Source: Viola odorata (lineage: Eukaryota; Streptophyta; Magnoliopsida; Malpighiales; Violaceae). Taken from it: a DNA stretch of 64,000 bases. A program made the position numbers and the translations under genes. Positions within the stretch are counted from its first letter, which is position 1, and the number at the start of each line of letters is the position of its first letter. Location: assembly GCA_963691705.1 (NCBI GenBank), contig OY829541.1, positions 41,309,661 to 41,373,660 on the forward strand. The letters run 5' to 3'. Positions 32,058 through 42,825 of this stretch are shown piece after piece. Under the pieces are notes generated by a model that ran no database searches, had not been told where the DNA came from, and saw only the letters and a program-made list of their open reading frames with translations.

Positions 32058-32510
32058 CCCCCCCCCCCTGATGTCGACCATCCCAGAGCTCCTTGCTGGC
32101 TAAGGGGCGTCAACCTTCCTCGGCTGACCCCTGGCTGGCGCGGTAGGATTCCGGACTTTGCAATGATACAAGGACGATAATACCCTTGGGGTAGCCTTAA
32201 TTGTTATCACTGACTGACGAGCTCTTCCTCTTTTTGCCAACCGGTATTTCTGGTTCTGCCGGCGGCTCCGCTTTGGTTGGAGTCTTGGTTTTTCCTTTCG
32301 CTGCTGTTTTTTTCTCCGCGGCTCCCTTTCTGCTTCGTCTTTTTCAGCGACTTCTTTCTCCGCTACTTCTCTAGCCTCGGGTTCCTTACTTTCTTCCTCA
32401 TTAACATCTTCACCAGTCTCCCCGATCTCCTCTTCGCCGGAGGTGGTCTGCTCGGCTGTGTTTTCCACTTCTTCGTTCTCGGCTAGAGTCTCATCCTCCT
32501 CATAGTCCGA
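32058..32510 (-). pseudogene. Internal 3' piece of a second Tat-like element with charged ORF end
   Basis: If the C-run at 32058-32068 is a PPT, this segment is the 3' internal part of another element sharing the 31662-32057 LTR. A minus-strand frame (about 32510-32100) encodes a strongly acidic then basic tail (EEEIGETGEDVNEEESKEPE, then KKQQRKEKPRLQPKRSRRQN). It stops 40 bp before the tract. No domain recognised. The frame's N-terminal side is cut off at about 32510, where the truncated copia LTR begins. The alternative is that it is flanking DNA of the Tat insertion. Confidence 0.45.
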
Positions 32511-34356
32511 ATATACCAGGTTGAATACACACACCAACCCTTAACCCTTTGTACTTACCACTCTCATGTGTTTCACTCCCTCACACACACTCTCAATTGC
32601 TTCAGTTGCAATTAGATTGCCATGAGATAATTTTCAAACCCCATATTTATAGATGGAGCAAACATTAATGCTTGGTATTAATTAATACCAAAGGTGGCCG
32701 GGTGCACAGAAAATTCAAGATGACTTTCGGTGCAGACATGGATGACTTTTAATTGTGGCTGCATGATCGTTACTCAAATGTAATAAATATTTCTTGGTGC
32801 CTAATTGCACAAATAAAATATGTAAAGGGCAAGACAGGGTCGAACCACAGAGATTGAGGGATAAAAACTCACTTTAAATGTATGACAGTAGTAAATGCAA
32901 ACACATAAAATGGTAACTCAAAATAGGGATTTTGTCGATTGATCTACTCAATCTATCACAGAGTCGGTTGCTAACAAAACAATTAATTAAAAGCATATAT
33001 CGAGGGCATGAAAGTGAACAATAATCAAAGGCAAGATAACAAAGGAAGATTGTGAAGAAAGATATTAATTAGAAGAGACGAGATCTTAGCAAGGAGCGTT
33101 CGCAGGTTGCATGCAAGATTAATTAGTCATTGCCTCAAAGTTGTTCCATTCTCGTGCCATAGATATGTTATAGGAGCCACGTTTCCACGTAAACCCCTAC
33201 TTACCTTCTTAAGAGGAGTTACCCCCTGTTTCCACATATGAGGTAGCCTTGATGTTTCGCCATCCCCCCAGGCACAAATGCGGGGAGGCAATACTCAAAA
33301 CGCCCATGAAGTAGAGGTAAGACACATCTAGGGCGTGCGTGATACCTCTCAGCTTGTCAGACTAACGGTAACTCCCTAGTTGATTGTTCACCCTAGGTGA
33401 AAGACTCTATTGCGATGACTCCACCTAGGCGTCTACTACTCCTAACAACCTCACGTTGACGTTATCGCTGTTAGGATGACAGCAATCATAAAGAAATACT
33501 AACAGTTGATCAGGCCCTTAACATTTTTAAATGAGAATGACAAGAAAATGGCAAACAATCAAATATGAGAATGAGAATGTATTAAGTATATTTAGGCCTC
33601 TTAACTAATCCTAGCAACCCTTGAAATACCCTTACTAAGAAGATGAAAACTTAGCTACTCATAATCAAACATAAACAATAGAAAGACATAACAAATAGCA
33701 TAAATTAAAGAGATGAGAAAAGGAAATGTATTAGAATAAGTCGGTGGGGAGATCAATGCTTTTTATCCTCTTACAAGCTGAGGGCGCTGCTAATAATGAG
33801 AGAGAACAAATCCCTAAAATTTAGGTGAAAGGTCAAAAATGTGTAATGTAAGTCGTCCTTACAAAAACCATACAACTAAGCTTAAATATCCTAACAACTC
33901 GCTAGGGGACAAAAACAGCTAAGGGGAGAGAGTGACAACACATGGCAGATCGCGCCCTTAGGGAGGAATATTCAGGGGTCTTGTGAAAGCGCATGATTCC
34001 TTCTAGAAACGCAAGAAATCTCGTGCGAATCTTTGGGGATTCTCCTCTTTGGATTTTGATTGGGATCTGATGTGGATGCGTCACGGACACAAGACTGCTC
34101 ACTGGTCTGGTTAGCGTCGAGGGTACGACGATACATCGATCTTCTAGGCCATGATCCTCAGAACTCCCAATAAATCCATCAAAACTGCATGCTTTTGCTC
34201 ATTCTTCCCTTTTCAGCATAGATCTGCAAATAAGATGGAAATAGAAGCAATTTAGCAGTATCATTCCCACGAAAAGGTCAAAAATAAGGATAGAGACATG
34301 CTTAAGACACGCACTATCACTGCACATGGATGCTTTTTGCTGAGCTGGACCCATCA
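32511..34356 (-). repeat. 3' LTR of copia element 2, truncated and split
   Basis: The pieces 32511-32763 and 34325-34356 are LTR. Everything between is a solo LTR plus its duplication. This copy keeps a U3 with a TATA box on the minus strand (CTATAAATATGGGG, about 32655-32642). The 5' LTR lacks that region altogether. Confidence 0.75.
32764..34319. mobile_element. Solo LTR, 1,556 bp, Athila-like
   Basis: TGATCGTTAC...GCACTATCA with a perfect 5-bp duplication, CTGCA, at 32759-32763 and 34320-34324. It has no coding sequence. It is homologous along its length to the solo LTR at 39640-41258, for example CATATGAGGTAGCCTTGATG and the closing GATCTGCAA...CAGTATCAT block. Size and TGAT start resemble the Athila LTR at 49302, hence the tentative family. 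It arose by LTR-LTR recombination of a full element inserted into the copia LTR. Confidence 0.85.
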
Positions 34357-34439
34357 ATTCTCCCCCTCCAGCTCATAAGAGAATAAAACTTATTATTGCA
34401 GAAGAACCACGCCAAATGAACTAGCGCACAACTCAAATT

Positions 34440-35930
34440 TTTCTCAAGGTACGACCTTGGTTAACATATCTGCCGGATTATTGTCGGTGTGGATTTTCTT
34501 TATCTCGAAATATTTCTGATCAACGACATCTCTTATCCAATGATACCTCAAATCAATGTGCTTCGTTCTACTGTGGTACATGGCATTCTTGCTCAAGTCA
34601 GTTGCACTTTAACTATCACAGTAGATCACATACTCATTCTAATTGAGTTTTAATTCTTGAAGGAACCGCTAAAACTATATCATTTCTTTTCCAGCTTTCG
34701 CTGCGGCTATATACTCTGCCTCTATCGTGGACAAAGCAACCCATTTTTACAGTCGGGATTGCCATGACACAGCTCCCCCTACAAAAGTAAACAAGTATCC
34801 TGACATTGACTTTTTGTTGTCAACATCACCAGCCATGCCCGCGTCGGTATATCCTTCAAGAACGGGGTTAGCTCCCCCAAAACACCAGCACATTTTTGAA
34901 CTCCTTCTCAGGTATTTGAAAATCCACTGAACCATTTTACAATGTTCCTTTCTAAGATTGGATAGGAATTTGTTCACAACTCTAACAACATGAGCCAAAT
35001 CCGGTCTTGTGCACACCATAGCATACACCAGACTCCCAACAACTAATGAATATGGAACTAATTCCATCTCTAATTTCTCCTCCTCGGTGGATGGACATAA
35101 TCTCTTGTTGAGTTTGAAATGACCAGCAAGAGGTGTAGTAACCGACTTGGCATTTTTCATGTTGAATCTCTCCAGGATTTGTTCGATATATTTCTCCTGT
35201 GATAACCAAATTTTCTTTCTTTGCCTATCATGAATAATCTTCATGTCAAAAGATTTAGACAAATCCTTTTTCAACTTGCTGATAGCTTGAACATTTTGTC
35301 CAACAACCAACATGTCATCCAGGTACAACAATAAGATGATGAAGTCACCTCTAGAGAAAGTCTTGTGATAAACACATGAGTCTGCATTCGTTCTGGTATA
35401 ATTGTTATCTACCATAAATGAATCAAACTTCTTATACCACTGTCTTGGAGCCTGTTTCAGCTCGTATAAAATTTTCTGTAACTTTCAAACCAAGTGCTCA
35501 TTTCCCTTCACATGGAACCCTTCAGGTTGTTCCATGTAAATATCTTCCTCCAAGTTAGCATGAAGGAATGCAGTCTTCACATCTAATTGCTCAACCTTTA
35601 GGTCCATACTGCCTGCTAGACCTAGAACAGCTCGAATTGAGATATTCTTCACTACTGGAGAGAAAATCTCGCCAAAGTCAATCCCTTTCTTCTACATAAA
35701 TTTTTTCACCACTAACCGAGCTTTATGCTTCACAACTTTGTCGCCATCTTTCTTTAGCTTGTATACCCATTTATTTTTCAAGGTCTTCTTGCCTTTGGGT
35801 AGAACAACAAGCTCATAGGTTTGGTTCTTATACAAGGAACTCATCTCTTCTTACATCGCCTTCATCCACTCATCTTTCTCGGGATAAGATTGAACATCAT
35901 GGAAGCTTTATGGCTCCCTCTCGTCAGTTA
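34440..35930 (-). pseudogene. pol: Reverse transcriptase and RNase H of copia element 2
   Basis: The recognisable frame runs from about 35930 to 34440. It includes LLYLDDMLVVGQN (YLDD for the usual YVDD catalytic motif), SMSGYLFTFVGGAVSWQSRL and, further on, LSTIEAEYIAAAKAGKEM and MYHSRTKHIDLRYHWIRD. These are RT and RNase H landmarks of the Tnt1-like copia group. There are several stops, for example after MIW in RNase H and around 35417-35870. Confidence 0.85.
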
Positions 35931-35997
35931 CCATGACCCATTCTAATTCCGAGTACTTTTTGTTCTTGGTGATTGGCCTCCCATATCTGCTAAACAT

Positions 35998-37225
35998 TTA
36001 TGGTGAAGATTCTACAGCTTGAGGTCCTGGTACTAGCTCTCCTAGTGGGGCAGGCTTTGGTGGTTGGGGATAACCATCTTGTTCTCTATTTGACCTCACT
36101 CTTTGATTAGCACCTTCCATTTCACCTTCGTACCCATCTCTTTCTTGGATCTCTCCTCTGTCATCCACTTCAAAGGTTGGAGGAGGTACTGATGTGGTTT
36201 TAAGCACTCTACAATCTCCAGTGGATTCTTCTAGCACCTTAGAGTCTTTGAAAAACTCATTCTTGCGGAACACCACATCTTTACTCTTGATGATCTTCTT
36301 CTTTACTGGATCCCAAAGCCTGTAGCCAAATTCTTCATTATCATACCTGAGAAAAATGCATGGAATGGCTCTGTCATCCAACTTCTACCTTTTTCTCTTT
36401 AAGTACATGTGTGCTTTCAAATACTTTCAATTATGAGTATGACACATCTTTACTAGCTCACACTCTCTCTGGAATTTCAAGATTCAGTGGCGCTGATGGT
36501 GACCGGTTAATGATATAGCAAGCAGTGTTAACTACTTCACCCAAAAATGACTTTGACAGATTAGCCATTTTCAGCATGCTTCTGACTTTCTCCATAATGG
36601 TTCGATTGTATCTTTCTAGAACACCATTATGATGGGGAGTACCCGGTACAGTCTTCTCATGTCTGATACCATGCCCTGAGAAATAGTTATCAAACTCCTT
36701 TGATGTGTATTCACTACCACTGTTTGTTCGGAGACACTTTAGTGGTTTGCCAATCTCCCTCTCTACCATAGTGTGAAACCTTTTGAAGCATTGCATGACT
36801 TGATCTTTCAATCGAACAAAATACACCTACAACTTCCTCGAAGCATCATCAATAAAAGTAACAAAATATTTGCTACCTCCAATGGACTCTTTCTCCAATG
36901 GTCTGCAAATATTCGAATGGACCAACTCTAACAAATCACTTTTCCTTCCAGCAACATTGCTAAAAGAAACTCTATGTTATTTTCCGAATAAGCAGTAATC
37001 ATAAGGATTTGAAGTTGTCTCTTTGGCGAAGTGGATGTAAGATTTCTTTGTCAATATCTGCAAGCCTTTCTCACTCATGTGAGCTAGCCTCTGGTGCCAC
37101 AACTCTAGTGTAGCTTCATCTGCCGTAACATTCACCTCTAACCCAAATTGTTGTATACTGTTCTGTACAACGTATTCTGAAGCTTTCCTCTTGCAAGAAT
37201 CAAGGAGCTTCTGGTGAGTTTCCAT
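35998..37225 (-). pseudogene. pol: GAG-pre-integrase and integrase of copia element 2
   Basis: LWHQRLAHMSEKGLQIL (GAG-pre-integrase) lies at about 37110-37060. The integrase core at 36826-36458 has LRTNSGSEYTS where LRSDNGGEYTS is usual, so the second catalytic Asp is lost. It keeps the Glu in HHNGVLERYNRTI. A further 36381-35998 piece has FLRYDNEEFGYRLWDP, the integrase C-terminal region. Frameshifts separate the pieces. Confidence 0.85.
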
Positions 37226-38352
37226 TATCTATCACCAAAATTATTGTGAAAATCAGCAAGATCCAATACATGTGTGGAAATCAGATTCAACCGAAGATCT
37301 AGAACATGTCTCATATCTTTCAGAGTTAATGTGCAACCCATGTTTGTTCGCATACAAACATCACCAATCCTCACAATGCTAGCAAAGCTATCATTTCTCG
37401 TCTTCACTTGACCAAAGTCTACTGCTTTGTAGTTGGCGAAGAACTCCTGGCTTAACATAGCATGATATGATGTTGTTGAGTCAATTACCCACTCAACACT
37501 TGAATCTGACACACTGCAATCTTCTTCCATATTTAAGAAAATTATAATCACCTCATTTGAGGCCCATGCAACAGTGTTTTGATCTCCTCTTCTTCTCTGG
37601 TTCTCTTCTTTCTCCTTCTTACAAATTCTATATTTTTTCTTCACGTCTCCTTCTTTGTCACAATGAAAGCATCTGTACTTTCCTTTAACTTCGGATGTAC
37701 CTCTTGACTTGCCACGTCCACTAGCATCTCTACTCATACTCCTTCCTCTGTCCTCCGTGACAAAGGCATGAGACTCATTACTTGTAGTTTGTCTGCAGCT
37801 GGCCTCTTCATTAAAAATTCCTAGCTTTACCCAATCTATGGTCACCTTGCCGCCTGGTGTAGTATTCTGGATAGTAATCATCACCGTCTCCCAGCTACTT
37901 GGGAATGATCTTAAGATATACAAGCCTTGAAGCTCACCATCAGAGTTTATTCCCATAGTAACAAGTTGATTCAATGCATCTTGAACATCATTCAAGTATT
38001 CAATGACAGGCGTGTCTTCTTTGTACCTCATAGTGATGAGTCTGTTGAGGGCTGACAATTTGTTCATGCCGGTAATGTTCTCAAAGTAAGTTTTGAGTTT
38101 GTCCCACAACACTTTAGCGTTGACTTCTTTGGACACATGAGAATATAGGCTGATATCAACCCATTGTCAAATAAGACCAAGAGCTTTTCGATGCTCCTTC
38201 TCCCAAGTTTTCGGAGTTGTGCTTTCTGGCTTGTTGTTCCCTAATTTCATGGGAGAAAATAAGCCTCTACTACATAGGAGGTCCTCCATTTTTTACCAAA
38301 TGGAGTAGTTGTCATACTTCAATTTTATCGTGTATCCTAAAGCCTCTTCCAT
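37225..38352 (-). pseudogene. gag: Gag-protease of copia element 2
   Basis: It starts MEEALGYTIKLKYDNYSIW at 38352, 50 bp inside the 5' LTR. The Gag core includes MNKLSALNRLITMRYKED and VIEYLNDVQDALNQL. The zinc knuckle is CFHCDKEGDVKKKY, with His and the last Cys replaced. The protease region reads WVIDSTTSYHA in place of a normal DSG/DSA site. Stops lie near 38293 and 38160. Confidence 0.85.
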
Positions 38353-38401
38353 TTATAATTTTCTAACCAACCAATACGAGAAACCTCACTCCGCTACCAC
38401 T

Positions 38402-38678
38402 TGTTGGGATAACCAGATCCCACTAATTGATATAGAAAAATTACAAACAAAAGAGAGAATGCCAGAATCAGGACACACGATATTTTTTAACATTGTTAGG
38501 CAAAAACTGTACCTATATCCACAGAGAGATTTTATTAACTAAAATACTTTTACAAGGTACAAGTATATACCAGGTTGAATACACACACCAACCCTTAACC
38601 CTTTGTACTTACCACTCTCAAGAGTTTCACTCCCTCATACACACTCTCAATATGCTTTTGGCTAAGCTGGACCCATCA
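38402..38678 (-). repeat. 5' LTR of copia element 2 with U3 deletion
   Basis: 277 bp, TGTTGGG...CCCATCA on the plus strand. It shares the tract from ATATACCAGGTTGAATACAC to CACACTCTCAA with the left LTR. It then jumps straight to TATGCTTTTGGCTAAGCTGG, omitting the TATA-containing segment kept on the left. Confidence 0.8.
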
Positions 38679-38837
38679 TGATGTTGATGAAAGTGATCCC
38701 ACATATATGCACGTTCGTGAAATATACCTGTTTATATAGAAACATAAGTTGGGGAAATATAATAGTTCAAATAACTTCTCTTTCTGGATATAGTTGGGGA
38801 AATAAAATCAATTGATAACATTGCAATCCCTCCTTAT
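38679..38837. other. 3' flank of peroxidase remnant
   Basis: 159 bp between the copia 2 LTR and the peroxidase stop. It is AT-rich and has no recognised feature. It is probably the old 3' UTR. Confidence 0.5.
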
Positions 38838-39209
38838 CTATCCCTGAGAACCAGTGAGAGGATCAATGTCTCCCATCTTGACCATGGTAGTAGTAAAATC
38901 AGAAGCAACAATAGAAGGCTCATTGCTATACTCTTCAACAATGCTGCCAGTGGATGATCCATTAGTGAAGAGCACTTAGTCCGATTCGAGAAGTCCCCTC
39001 CTTTTGATCAAATTCCAAAAGTAGTTATTGTCGAAAGAATTGGGTGTTACCAGATCAAGAGATGCAGCATTACCATCACCGTTGGGACGATCTTGAGGAC
39101 AAGTTTGTGTTCTGGTATGCAGTAGCAAAACTAGCATCCATATCACTTGTATTACCGTAGATCCGATTGCGGAACACCAAACATCTTGCTTACCCTATGG
39201 TTTGTGATC
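38838..39209 (-). pseudogene. Class III peroxidase, last exon
   Basis: Class III peroxidases are secreted haem enzymes of the plant cell wall. The minus-strand exon starts after an acceptor (TTCGCAG) with GSQTIG and ARC, the proximal haem-ligand His block in which the ligand His of [A/S]HTIG reads Gln. It continues [47 protein letters not shown] and [20 protein letters not shown], ending at TAG 38840-38838. These are the family's C-terminal blocks in exact order and the exon start matches the usual last intron. Two in-frame stops (after TIG and after LLESD) and a frameshift near 39080 disable it, and the usual C-terminal Cys block is missing. Copia element 3 begins 13 bp upstream of the exon, inside the intron. 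Confidence 0.88.
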
Positions 39210-39221
39210 CTGCGAATAATA

Positions 39222-39598
39222 TGTTAAAATCAACACCAACATATGCATAATGAGATATACATCACAACCACCCAACTACCTATTAATTGCACCATCACAA
39301 CTACCTATTAATTGCACCTTGACTATGAGCCATTCCTATGGCTATATATACCCATGCATATATGTTGCAACAAAGCAGTGGAGTAAAGGAGCGAAGTGAG
39401 GAGGAAAAAAAAAGAGAGGGAGTGAGGCAGAGTAGAGAAAATAAGAGTGTGAGTGTTTGTATGTCTATCTAAAGGCAATAAATATTGTATCTAACTTGTA
39501 GTTTCCACTTCCATTTAGATTAAAAGTTAAGCTTTTATAGCTCGTATCTCCACCCGTTTGATTATTAGCTTTGTTAATTCGCACCACTTGTTCAACGA
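39222..39598 (+). repeat. 5' LTR of copia element 3
   Basis: TGTTAAAATC... to about TTGTTCAACGA, just before the PBS. It contains a doubled segment (ACTACCTATTAATTGCACC twice within 40 bp) that is also present in the other LTR. A TATA-like GCTATATATACCC lies at about 39342. Confidence 0.75.
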
Positions 39599-39639
39599 TC
39601 TGGTAGCAAAGCTTGGATGGTTGCTAGACCATGGGTGAC

Positions 39640-41258
39640 TGATGTGCTGTCGAGACACTCAAAAATGATTACAACTTATCACATGTAACAAAAATATTGA
39701 AGACAGTGGTAAGAATTTCGATCCACAAATAATAGTGAAGACATACACTAGACAAGGCCAGATACAAAGTAAAATAATAAGAGAAACAATAGGGGGGTTT
39801 GTTGGTTAAACGAGTTAACCAAAAGAGATCGAGGCCTAGACAGCTAACAAGGACAGAAATAGTAAAGTAAACGGAATAACCATTATAAACAAAAGCAAAT
39901 AAGAAAGTAAATGAGGTAAAGTCAAATGAGAGAAAATCTTAGCAAAGGTATCATCTCGGGTTGCGTCGAGGGCAAGACAATCATCGGCGCAGAAATATTC
40001 TATTCATATGCCATAGACGTGCTATAGGGGCCAGGTACGTTTAAGCCCCCTGCTTTTCTTCGTAAGAGAAGCTACCCCCCGTTTTCACATATGAGGTAGC
40101 CTTGATGCTACGTCGTCCTCCCAGGCACGAGACGGGGAGGCAATACTCACAGTGCCCATGAAGAGGAGGAAAGACACATCCAGGGCAAAATACCTCTCAG
40201 CTTGTCAGACTCACGACACTGTCCTGATTGCTCACTTGCCCTAGACAAAACGGACCAAGCTAATGACAATCCGTCTAGTGTCTACTCTATTCTAAGGCTT
40301 CGCGTTAGTTATAACCAAAGAAATGACAGTAATCATCTAGGTCTAGTTATTAGCTGGCCAGACTTCTAACTTGCCCTAGACGAATTAACAAGAAACCAAC
40401 AAACAAGCAAATACAACAATAAGAATATATGAAGAATGATTTGGCCTCTTAACTGTCTTTTTGCAACCCTCAAAATACCTCTACTAAGAAGGGAGAATCT
40501 AGCTACTCATACCACAAAACAAATAAACAAAATAATAAAAGAAAGATTACATACAAGAAGAAGAACGAGAAGAAGAAAACTATTAAATGTTACCAGCCGG
40601 AGCAAAGCTCCGGTTAATTACAACGGTTGCTGGATGAAGACGTCTCAGCCACCACCCAAAAGGGGAGGAGAGAAAAAGAGGCAGCTCCCAAAAGTAGAAA
40701 GTAGAAAATATTTACAAGATGTCCCAAAACCCTAAAAACTAAAGGCTTAAATACCTTCTTGTCCACAAGAGGACAAAATCCAACTAAGAGGGAGTACAAA
40801 GGAGCGTGTCCTTAAGAGAATATTCTAGAATATGCTAGGAGGAATCTGCATTGAATCCCGTGTGGATCTTTTGGGAATCTTTCTCTTTGGTCGTCGAGGC
40901 TTAGACGGAAACTTCTAGGGCAAGACGCAGAATTTGGCAGCGAGGGAATATTCTAGAAGCGCATGGAATCTTCTGGAAGCCAGCAAGGTGGACACGTGGA
41001 AGCACAGCAACGAAGCTTTGACCAGGAAATATTGCCCAAGGCTCGACGGAAATAGCTAGGGCTCGACGGTGAAATAGATGTCTTGGCCTCGCTGCTTTGA
41101 GATTCGCGGAATTCTACCCAAAAAATATATATTCTCGCATACTCCTCTCTTTTTGCCTAGATCTGCAATAAAAATGGAAACAAGGGCAAATCAGCAGTAT
41201 CATGCTAGGAATAGGGACAATAATAGAGAGAAAAATGTGCATAAAACACACACTAACA
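39640..41258. mobile_element. Solo LTR, 1,619 bp, Athila-like
   Basis: TGATGTGCTGTCGAG...CACACTAACA, flanked by GTGAC duplications at 39635-39639 and 41259-41263. It is homologous to the 32764-34319 solo LTR. Its start (TGATGTGCTGTCGAGA) resembles the Athila LTR at 49302 (TGATTGCCTGTCGAGA). No coding capacity; the short frames within it are chance. Confidence 0.88.
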
Positions 41259-41279
41259 GTGACCTTCAAGTTGTTGGTG

Positions 41280-42170
41280 GAATTAAAAAGCTCAATAATC
41301 AAAACTAAACTTCTTAGTCTACTTGTATGATGTCTTACATGCAAGGACAAGATTTGTGGGAGATAATAAGTGGAAGTGAAGTCACACCACTAGAGGCGGA
41401 GGATGTGAAGAATACATTTCTTTATGGAGAATTGGATCGGGAGATCTACATGAACCAGCTAATGGGTTTTCAGAGTCAAGATCATCTTGAGTTTATCTGT
41501 AAGCTTCGGAAGGTGCTCTACGACTTAAAGCAAGCACCAAGAGCTTAGTATGGAAAAATTGTTGAATTTCTTACTCATGTTGGTTATTTAGTAACACATG
41601 CAGATTCCAGTCTTTTTGTTAAAGCTAATGGAGGAAAGCTAGCTATTGTGCTAGTATATGTGGATGATTTGATCATTACAGGAGATTGTGAAGATGAGAT
41701 TCTCCAAACAAAGGAGAATTTATCTGTTAGCTTTCAAATGAAAGAACTCGGTCAACTCAAGCACTTCCTTGGTTTAGAGGTTGATCGTACTCCTGAAGGA
41801 ATATTCCTCCATCAGCAAAAGTACTCCAAAGATTTGTTAAAGAAGTTTGGAATGTTTAATTGCAAGCCAATCTCGACACCAATGGAGCCAAACGCAAAGA
41901 TAGGCGCTACTAAAGGGAAAGATTTGGAAGATGAAACAATGTACCTACAATTGATGGGTAGTTTAATCTATTTAACCTTAACAAGACCTGATATTTCTTA
42001 TGTAGTTGGTGTGATGAGTAGGTACATGGAAAATCCGAAGAAGCCTCATCTTGAAGTTGTTCGATGAATTTTGAGATATGTGAAGAATAAATACACTTGG
42101 CTATGGTATTATGCACAAGAAAGGTGGAGATGGCAAACTAGTTAGCTACTATGATGCTGACTATGTAGGT
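41280..42170 (+). pseudogene. pol: Gag-reverse transcriptase fusion of copia element 3
   Basis: The frame begins with copia Gag sequence (GGIKKLNNQN, two stops, then MSYMQGQDLWEIISGSEVTP). At about 41400 it switches directly to RT (VKNTFLYGELDREIYMNQ). Everything between, including zinc knuckle, protease and integrase, is deleted. RT continues with [11 protein letters not shown] (catalytic YVDD), [15 protein letters not shown] and [18 protein letters not shown] stop lies at 41549 and another at 42065, with a frameshift near 42080. The RNase H start ([14 protein letters not shown]) runs to the three-LTR element at 42183. Confidence 0.85.
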
Positions 42171-42182
42171 GATCATGATACC

Positions 42183-42825
42183 TGATACAAGCGTAACGCC
42201 TAGATGGTGATGAAGGCGCGGATCGAAGGGAGCAACCGGATCTAGTCCTCTTTGGGAGGATGGTTCCTTGTATTTGTTGGATGGATGAACGGATATTTAG
42301 TAAGGGATTGGAGTTTAGATGCAGCGGAAAGATGGATGTTTGATAGAGAGGAATTGATGGTGACAAGTATAAAACTCACAATACACAACACACCCTCCTA
42401 AATCTAGTTTAGGCAACCATGTCACAAGTAAAGCAAGGATCTCCCTTCACAATTAACCCTCTCAAGCTAAAGCTTGAGCAAACTAATTACAAGAAGAGAT
42501 TAAGGATAAACAATGGTTTTTTCAGCCCTATTGGCTTCGGTTCCAAGAACCCTAAATTACTTAGCTAAACTAATTGGTCTTGGAAATGAGATAACTCAAC
42601 AAAATCAAAGACAAGTCTAAAATGAACCTAGTGTTCACTATTTATACTACTAGGTTATTACATGGGAAAAACCCCTAAATACCCTTAGGACATAAGGTCT
42701 TCATGCTTGGGCTTGAGCAGCATGGGCTGAACATTGGAGAGGCTCGGGCCAAGGCAATGCGGGGCACGGGCAAGACCTCGGCGTGGTCGTGTAGGGCTCG
42801 AAGGGAGGCTTTCATGCTCGTATCA
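42183..42825 (-). repeat. Left LTR (copy A) of three-LTR element
   Basis: 643 bp. Compared with copy C I count about nine differences, so the original insertion is fairly young. Its left edge abuts the ATACC duplication. Confidence 0.9.

Larger units (their letters stand above)
32511..38678 (-). mobile_element. Defective Ty1/copia retrotransposon (copia element 2)
   Basis: Minus-strand element with gag, protease, integrase, RT and RNase H in copia order. The 5' LTR is 38402-38678. The 3' LTR (32511-34356) lacks its outer end and is interrupted by a 1.56-kb solo LTR. The PBS TGGTAGCGGAGT lies at 38399-38388 and the PPT (AGCTGGAGGGGGAGAAT) at 34373-34357. Many stops and frameshifts, and changed catalytic residues, show it is long dead. 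The LTR inner end (TGATGGGTCCAGCTCA on the minus strand), PBS and PPT resemble those of the TR-GAG element at 6.1 kb. Confidence 0.88.

Noticed and set aside
32100..32537. Acidic/basic frame taken as a standalone host gene
   Set aside because: It ends 40 bp before an LTR-adjacent polypurine tract and its other side is cut by a truncated copia LTR, so an element origin is more likely.
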